NCBI GenBank assembly: GCA_900767405.1
Contig: CAAFZB010000047.1
Coordinates: 1-10,948, forward strand
Reading direction: 5' to 3'
Source: Rikenellaceae bacterium
GTDB lineage: Bacteria > Bacteroidota > Bacteroidia > Bacteroidales > UBA932
Length of the DNA stretch: 10,948 bases
How positions within the stretch are numbered: the first letter of the stretch is position 1; every line of letters starts with the position of its first letter. Positions 6,179-10,948 of the stretch are shown piece by piece. The position numbers were made by a program, and so were the translations under genes. Under the pieces are notes generated by a model. The model had not been told where the DNA came from. It ran no database searches and saw nothing but the letters and a program-made list of their open reading frames with translations.

Positions 6179-6184
6179 TAGAGT

Positions 6185-6883
6185 ATGCAGCAGATAATGG
6201 GCATATTGAATCTGACTCCGGATTCGTTTTGGGAACCAAGCCGTTACAATATGGAAGTTTTCAATGATCCGGCCGTGGACATTGTCGACATAGGAGCGGT
6301 ATCCTCACGTCCGGGAGCCGAACCCGTGAGCGAAGAGCAGGAGTGGCAGCGTCTGGAGCCTGTACTTCGCCATCTGCCGCAAGGCAAAAGGATATCCATC
6401 GATACGACCCGCAGCCTTATAGTCCGCAAGGCCTTCGGGCTCATAGGAGATTTTATCGTGAATGACATTTCGGCGGGGGAGGATGACGCCGAGATGCTTT
6501 CCACCGTATCCGAGCTGGGGCTGGAGTACATCGCAATGCATAAAAGGGGAACTCCCGCAACGATGGACAGCCTCTGCCATTACGAGAACGGCATTATGAA
6601 CGAGCTGCTTGCATATTTTGCCGGGTTTGCGGCGAGGGCGCGGGAGGCCGGGCTGGCGAGGTGGATTCTCGACCCCGGTCTGGGATTCGCAAAAACGCCG
6701 GAGCAGAATATGGAAATCCTGCAGAATCTCGATGCTCTGAAGGTGTTCGGGCGCCCTGTCCTGGCAGGTCCTTCGAACAAGCGGTTCACCCGGGGCAGAG
6801 AGAAAGAAGTAATGGAACTCTGCCGGAAGGCCGACATCGTGCGCCTGCATTCAGATTTGATAGAACTTTACAGATATGAATAA
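6185..6883 (+). CDS. folP: dihydropteroate synthase, unusually short
   Basis: DHPS condenses pABA with dihydropterin pyrophosphate in folate synthesis and is the sulfonamide target. The TIM-barrel motifs appear in order: MGILNLTPDSF (5-15), DIGAVSSRPGA (35-45), SIDTT (71-75, Asp73), VNDIS (92-96), MHKRGTP (118-124), LDPGLGF (162-168), GPSNKRF (195-201, Lys199) and IVRLH (218-222, Arg220 and His222). At 232 residues it is about 40-50 shorter than E. coli FolP. The losses are the N-terminal extension, about 10 residues before DIGAVSS and about 20 between NKRF and IVRLH. Changes from consensus include SRK to SNK and GAEST to GAVSS. The catalytic-site residues I can place are kept, so it is probably active; a DHPS-like paralogue is possible. 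It overlaps the next gene by 8 nt. Confidence 0.88.
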   Translation: MQQIMGILNLTPDSFWEPSRYNMEVFNDPAVDIVDIGAVSSRPGAEPVSEEQEWQRLEPVLRHLPQGKRISIDTTRSLIVRKAFGLIGDFIVNDISAGEDDAEMLSTVSELGLEYIAMHKRGTPATMDSLCHYENGIMNELLAYFAGFAARAREAGLARWILDPGLGFAKTPEQNMEILQNLDALKVFGRPVLAGPSNKRFTRGREKEVMELCRKADIVRLHSDLIELYRYE

Positions 6884-9701
6884 CAACCTTTTCAGAAAAT
6901 TGATTCTGGGCCTTGCCTTTGCAGCGCCCGTTTTCCTGTCAGTTTCGTTTGATGCCGGAGCCCAGACGGTGTGCGTCAAGGACACCGTAATGCGAACCTA
7001 TTCTTTCGGGGACCCCGATCCGGTTCCGAATGCCGGAATGCTTTATCCGTACTGGAGGTTTGACGGTTTCACAACCAAAGGAGAACCGCGCACCTGGAAG
7101 ATGGTGGTGCTTGAGAACGATTACCTGAGGGTTAAGATATTCCCTCAGATAGGCGGCAAGATTTGGTCTGTATTCGACAAGACCTCGGGTAAGGAGATGT
7201 TCTATGACAACGATGCGGTTAAGTTCAGGGACATTTCTATGCGGGGCCCCTGGACCAGCGGAGGAATCGAGTTCAACTACGGGGTCATAGGGCACGCGCC
7301 TTCCTGTGCCTCCGACGTCGATTTCAAGGTTGAAACCAAGAGCGACGGCAGCGTGAGCTGTTACATAGGAGTGATAGAGATGCTCAGCCGCAGCCACTGG
7401 ACAGTGGAAATCAATCTGCCCAAGGATGCGGTTTGGGTGAGGACATCAAGCATCTGGCACAATGACAGCCCGGAATATCAGCCTTTCTACTCGTGGGCCA
7501 ATTCGGGAGTCAGGACCGGAGATGACCTGGTGCTGGTCTATCCCAGCCGCAATGCCGTGGGACACGGAGGAGAGAATCTGGAATATCCGCTTTCCAAAGA
7601 AGGAAAGGACCTTTCGTTATACAGCGCACAAGCCTATGGAGACGACAAATCCTACCATATGGTGGGGTCGCACAAGCCTTTCTTCGGAGCATATTACACC
7701 GGCGAGGACAGGGGAGTGATGCACTGGTCTCTGCGGGACGAGAAACTGGGCCGCAAGTATTTCAGCTGGGCGCAGAGCCGCCGTGGCCTTATATGGGTGA
7801 ATCTGCTTACCGACGGCAGGCCCCAGTACATCGAGATGCAGAGCGGCAAGCTGTACAACCAGAATCAGGTGAAAAGTTCTCAGACCTCGGCTTACAGGCA
7901 GCCTCTGTTTTCTCCCTACGGAACCGAGCAATGGTCCGACTTCTGGCTGCCCTACAGCGGGATAGGCCCTGCCGACAACGTCACTCTGGATGCCGTTACC
8001 TCTGTAAGAAGTGAGGAGGATGCTTATCGCATAGGCATTTACCCTTTGCGCAGGACAACAGCCGGCACAGTGGTGTACGGTAAAACCGGAGAGATTATCT
8101 ATAACGGTGCCGGACTGGCTCCCGCCGAGGTGCTGGACATTACCGTAAAGGAAGAGCCCCTGCGTATTTGTGCAGGCGGCAGGACAATATGGGAGGCCGA
8201 CGAGCAGATTGTGGACCGCCCGCAGGAAAGGAATCCCGAATTCCGACCCGACAGTCCCGAAGGGAGGCTGATTATGGCCAGGGATTACTACGGAATGCGA
8301 ATGTACGACAAGGCAGAATCGGAGGTGGACAGCGCTCTTTGCGGTAATGCGTCCCTTCCCGGTGCTCTTGCCCTGAAGGCTCAGCTTCTATACCGCAGGA
8401 TGGAGTACGAACAGGCTTACGAATATTCTTCAAAGGCACTCGCCATAGACCAGTATGACCCCGATGCCGGATATGTCGGAGGCCTTGCGGCGCTCGCCCT
8501 GGGTAAAAAGTCCGATGCGATGGACCGTCTGGAGGTGGCCGCGATAGGGAACAGCGCTCTTCGAGGCGCGGCGTTCACACACCTGGCAAAAATCTATTTC
8601 CGCCAGGCCGATACTGAACTCGCGGTCCATTATGCACAAAAGGCCTTGAACTGCAACGGAACCAACCTTACGGCGCTGCAAATTCTGTATATGGCCAGCG
8701 GGAAGGGAATGGATAAGATTCTGGAACTCAATCCGTTGAGCCATTTTGCGGCTGCCGAGAAGTTCCTCTCGGGAGAATTGACGGCCGCACAGTTGAGGGC
8801 TACCTTCCAAGAGGAAATCGCCTGGCAGGATTATCTGGAAATTGCCCTGTTCTACCGGGAATTGGGTTTGGACAAACAGGCTCTTGCCATTCTGGAGGCC
8901 CTTCCCCGGCAGAACGCGCTAACCGCTCTCTGGGCAGCTTACCTGCGCTGTGACAAAAGCCTGATTGCAAAAGCTCAGGCCTGCAGTATGGATTTTGTCT
9001 TCCCCTTCAGGCAGGAATCCTTTGCTCCTCTTTCCTGGGCAGTGGAGAATGGTGGCGGATGGCGGTGCCGTTATCTGCTTGCTATGCTGCAAAACTACCT
9101 TGGAAATTCAAGGGAAGCCGCTGCTCTTGCAGCAGGGGTTGATTCCGACTATGCTCCTTTCTATGCATTCAGGTACGAACTCCTGCATAATGAGGCCGAT
9201 CTTGTAAAGGCCGTCGAACTGGAGCCCGGCAGCTGGAGATATGCTATCGCGCTTGCCGCGCAGATGAGAACGGCCGGCAGGGCATCGGAGGCCGTGTCCC
9301 TGCTCGAGCCATTCTATGCCGCCAATCCCAATCAGGCAAGGGTTGGGGATGCGCTTGTGGAGGCATATATGCAGACAAAACAGTACAGGAAGGCCGAGAA
9401 GATAATGGACAGGATAGAGATTCTGCCTTTCGAGGGCCTTAGCAGCAGTCACGAGAAATACCGCAGGATCAAGCTCAGCCTTGCGGCGTCGGCCATTGAC
9501 TGCGGCCAGCTTGGGAAGGCGCGCAGACTCATTGACCAGGCCCTTCTGTGGCCGGAACGGCTGGGTGTTGGTAAACCGTATGACTATCAGATAGACACAA
9601 CTGTCGAAAACTGGCTTCTCTCGCTTATTTCTGAAAGGGAGCGCGGAATAGCCGGCACCACCGGAAGCGCCGCCTCCTTGCTGGAGGAGAAACTCCGCTA
9701 G
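6876..9701 (+). CDS. secreted DUF5107 protein with C-terminal TPR repeats
   Basis: This 941-residue exported protein has a Sec signal peptide (RK at 7-8, hydrophobic core 9-23, likely cleavage AGA|QT after residue 29, not a lipoprotein). Residues about 50-380 match the DUF5107 pattern, a beta-sandwich related to galactose-mutarotase/glycoside-hydrolase accessory folds: LENDYLRVKIFPQIGGKIW (79-97), then GPWTSGGIEFN (124-134, Glu132), aromatic-rich strands and FWLPYSGIG. From about 455 to the end it is alpha-helical with TPR-like repeats (AKIYFRQADTELAVHYAQKA; AYMQTKQYRKAEKIMDRI). Such proteins are common in Bacteroidota and are presumed to bind or act on carbohydrate; no catalytic activity can be assigned. 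The start overlaps the folP stop by 8 nt, suggesting translational coupling. Confidence 0.88.
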   Translation: MNNNLFRKLILGLAFAAPVFLSVSFDAGAQTVCVKDTVMRTYSFGDPDPVPNAGMLYPYWRFDGFTTKGEPRTWKMVVLENDYLRVKIFPQIGGKIWSVFDKTSGKEMFYDNDAVKFRDISMRGPWTSGGIEFNYGVIGHAPSCASDVDFKVETKSDGSVSCYIGVIEMLSRSHWTVEINLPKDAVWVRTSSIWHNDSPEYQPFYSWANSGVRTGDDLVLVYPSRNAVGHGGENLEYPLSKEGKDLSLYSAQAYGDDKSYHMVGSHKPFFGAYYTGEDRGVMHWSLRDEKLGRKYFSWAQSRRGLIWVNLLTDGRPQYIEMQSGKLYNQNQVKSSQTSAYRQPLFSPYGTEQWSDFWLPYSGIGPADNVTLDAVTSVRSEEDAYRIGIYPLRRTTAGTVVYGKTGEIIYNGAGLAPAEVLDITVKEEPLRICAGGRTIWEADEQIVDRPQERNPEFRPDSPEGRLIMARDYYGMRMYDKAESEVDSALCGNASLPGALALKAQLLYRRMEYEQAYEYSSKALAIDQYDPDAGYVGGLAALALGKKSDAMDRLEVAAIGNSALRGAAFTHLAKIYFRQADTELAVHYAQKALNCNGTNLTALQILYMASGKGMDKILELNPLSHFAAAEKFLSGELTAAQLRATFQEEIAWQDYLEIALFYRELGLDKQALAILEALPRQNALTALWAAYLRCDKSLIAKAQACSMDFVFPFRQESFAPLSWAVENGGGWRCRYLLAMLQNYLGNSREAAALAAGVDSDYAPFYAFRYELLHNEADLVKAVELEPGSWRYAIALAAQMRTAGRASEAVSLLEPFYAANPNQARVGDALVEAYMQTKQYRKAEKIMDRIEILPFEGLSSSHEKYRRIKLSLAASAIDCGQLGKARRLIDQALLWPERLGVGKPYDYQIDTTVENWLLSLISERERGIAGTTGSAASLLEEKLR

Positions 9702-9739
9702 GGTTCACTATTACCTGGTTCATTGAATAAAGTAACTAT

Positions 9740-10876
9740 ATGCAAAGTAAAAGTCATCTGCTCCTGCTGGATGCTCTGCGAGGCGTTGCAGCCCTGATTG
9801 TGCTGTACTATCACTGCTTCGAGTGCTTTGGCTATGAGATAGCCGAAGGCTCAGGCCTTTTCACCCAGCACTGTGACCACGGATATCTGGCCGTTGATTT
9901 CTTTTTCCTGCTGTCTGGCTTCGTGATTGCCTACGCTTACGATGACAGGAAGTCGATGGGCTTCGTCTCCTTTGCCAAAAGGCGTCTGATTCGTCTTCAC
10001 CCTATGGTAATTGCCGGGGCCGTCATAGGCCTTGTCACGTTCCTCATAGACGGTGGAACGAGCTGGGAGGGCGTTGCCGCTTCTCCTGCCAATCTTACTC
10101 TGGCCTTCGTCCTGGCCCTGCTGATGCTGCCTGTCTATCCCGGATGGGGCGCCGACGTGCGCGGCAACGGAGAGATGTTCCCGCTGAACGGTCCGCAGTG
10201 GAGCCTCTTCTTCGAATACATAGGCAACGTCATTTATGCGCTTCTACTGCGCCGCCTGCCCACTAAGATTCTTGCGGTCGTTGTGACTGCAAGCGGCATT
10301 CTGCTGGGTGCTCACGTACTGCAGGGCGGCTATCTCGGAGAGGGATGGAGCTTTATAGGCAACGGTTTCTGCTGGGGTCTGCTGCGGATGCTCTTCCCTT
10401 ATTCGCTGGGAATGCTGTTATGCCGCATCTATATGAAGAAGCGTGCAGCGAAGCCTTTCGACAAAAAATACTTTATTCCGGTATTCGTGGCTTGCAGCGC
10501 AGCGTTGATAACTCTCCTGCCTATGCCTTTCGTGGGCAGTCCGGACAAGCCCTGGACAAACGGCCTGTACATTCTATTCCTGATAATGATTGTTTTCCCG
10601 GCCATTATCTGGGCAGCGGCAAGCGCAGGAGCGGGAGAAAGCAAATTCTGCTCATTCATAGGTGAATTGAGCTATCCCCTTTATATAGTACACTATCCGC
10701 TAATGTATATGTTCTACCGCTATCACGGTTTCCCGAACGTTACCTGCACGATGGCCGATGTATGGCCGATGGCCGTAGCGACGTTCCTGGGAAGTATCGC
10801 CCTTGCGGTAATATTCCTATACGCCTACGACAAGCCGGTTCGCCGCTGGCTGTCCCGAAAGAACAAGGTCTCTTGA
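9740..10876 (+). CDS. acyltransferase-3 (OafA-like) membrane protein
   Basis: This 378-residue polytopic membrane protein has about ten helices. The acyltransferase-3 signatures are present: DALRGVAALIVLYYH (11-25) with the R-x10-H pair Arg14/His25, DFFFLLSGFVI (53-63), RRLIRLHP (81-88), GPQWSLFFE (151-159) and SYPLYIVHYPL (311-321). The family moves acetyl or other acyl groups from a cytoplasmic donor to sugars of LPS O-antigen, peptidoglycan, exopolysaccharide or secreted products. No SGNH domain is attached. The target is unknown. It follows the DUF5107 gene after 38 bp with no convincing promoter (a GGTTCA direct repeat at 9702-9707 and 9717-9722 is the only structure seen), so it may be co-transcribed with that gene. 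Confidence 0.9.
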   Translation: MQSKSHLLLLDALRGVAALIVLYYHCFECFGYEIAEGSGLFTQHCDHGYLAVDFFFLLSGFVIAYAYDDRKSMGFVSFAKRRLIRLHPMVIAGAVIGLVTFLIDGGTSWEGVAASPANLTLAFVLALLMLPVYPGWGADVRGNGEMFPLNGPQWSLFFEYIGNVIYALLLRRLPTKILAVVVTASGILLGAHVLQGGYLGEGWSFIGNGFCWGLLRMLFPYSLGMLLCRIYMKKRAAKPFDKKYFIPVFVACSAALITLLPMPFVGSPDKPWTNGLYILFLIMIVFPAIIWAAASAGAGESKFCSFIGELSYPLYIVHYPLMYMFYRYHGFPNVTCTMADVWPMAVATFLGSIALAVIFLYAYDKPVRRWLSRKNKVS

Positions 10877-10891
10877 AGATTCTCTTGCAAC

Positions 10892-10940
10892 CGTACAGAC
10901 AAATGAACTTGTACAGCCGCAAATCATTCGCGTCTGTACG
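10892..10940. repeat. 9-bp inverted repeat with three GTAC sites at contig end
   Basis: CGTACAGAC (10892-10900) is the reverse complement of GTCTGTACG (10932-10940), with a 31-nt loop. GTAC occurs at 10893, 10911 and 10936, and the middle copy (GTACAG, 10911-10916) repeats the left arm's order. AAATCAT also follows the second and third copies (10921-10927 and 10942-10948). No gene is visible in 10877-10948. It could be a weak terminator, a regulator site for the next gene or the start of a repeat that ended the contig. Confidence 0.5.
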
Positions 10941-10948
10941 AAAATCAT

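Larger units (their letters stand above)
6144..6184. repeat. 10-bp inverted repeat framing the tmk-folP divergent promoters
   Basis: ACTCTACAAA at 6144-6153 is the exact reverse complement of TTTGTAGAGT at 6175-6184. Together they span almost the whole 42-bp gap between two divergent start codons. Each arm ends next to an ATG and contains the TTTG half of a -7 box. The core between them is AT-only apart from one G and one C. It may be an operator for a dimeric regulator or simply duplicated promoter sequence. Confidence 0.8.

Noticed and set aside
6305..6850. 181-codon minus-strand open frame opposite folP
   Set aside because: folP has eight ordered DHPS motifs on the plus strand; the antisense product resembles nothing and lacks a promoter.
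9673..9687. CCTCC/GGAGG hairpin near the end of the DUF5107 gene as a terminator
   Set aside because: It is upstream of the stop codon, has no T-run after it, and fits ordinary coding sequence.
9702..9739. promoter in the gap before the acyltransferase gene
   Set aside because: No TAnnTTTG or TTTG box at suitable spacing; only a short GGTTCA direct repeat. Read-through from upstream is simpler.
1..10948. CRISPR array, tRNA, rRNA, IS element or phage genes
   Set aside because: No evenly spaced repeats, no cloverleaf-like stretch, no transposase or integrase motifs. Nearly all of the sequence is accounted for by ten coding regions.

Overview
The window looks like the end of a short-read (probably metagenomic) contig from a Bacteroidota genome, most likely a gut-type Bacteroidales. 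Three things support this. The proteins are Bacteroidota-like: a kinase fused to a RapZ C-terminal domain, a DoxX/MauE-like membrane protein of the kind seen in Bacteroides, and a DUF5107-TPR secreted protein. The start sites lack strong Shine-Dalgarno sequences. The intergenic gaps hold matches to the Bacteroides -7 box TAnnTTTG. The genus cannot be told from the sequence. Positions 1-26 are not biological: they are the Illumina TruSeq read-through adapter.

Layout. Positions 27-104 hold a perfect 23-bp inverted repeat that carries a symmetrical TTTG-N19-TAAATTTG promoter on both strands. Unit 1 (+, 105-2256) is an APH-fold sugar kinase fused to a RapZ-C domain, followed 1 nt later by a MurU-like sugar-1-phosphate nucleotidyltransferase. 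Unit 2 (-, 4107-2253) is a second nucleotidyltransferase followed by a CPBP membrane protease. Units 1 and 2 converge on a single CTAG that is the stop codon of both strands. Unit 3 (+, 4169-4450) is a small FtsB/DivIC-like division protein, diverging from unit 2 through overlapping promoter boxes. Unit 4 (-, 6142-4455) is thymidylate kinase (tmk) and a DoxX/MauE-type membrane protein, overlapping as ATGA. Unit 5 (+, 6185-10876) is a very short dihydropteroate synthase (folP), a secreted 941-residue DUF5107-TPR protein and an acyltransferase-3 membrane protein. Units 4 and 5 diverge from a 42-bp gap framed by a 10-bp inverted repeat, with promoter boxes so close to both ATGs that both mRNAs may be leaderless.

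How the genes fit together. Much of the window concerns the cell envelope (amino-sugar activation, division, membrane acylation, a periplasmic carbohydrate-type protein), with two nucleotide/folate genes (tmk, folP). The most suggestive system is unit 1. A kinase/nucleotidyltransferase pair of this kind turns a free sugar into a nucleotide sugar, as AmgK and MurU do for N-acetylmuramic acid in Pseudomonas cell-wall recycling. Here the kinase also carries the domain that in E. coli RapZ senses glucosamine-6-phosphate and binds RNA. The genome is very compact: no gap within the cellular sequence exceeds about 80 bp. No CRISPR array, tRNA, rRNA, insertion sequence or phage gene is visible.
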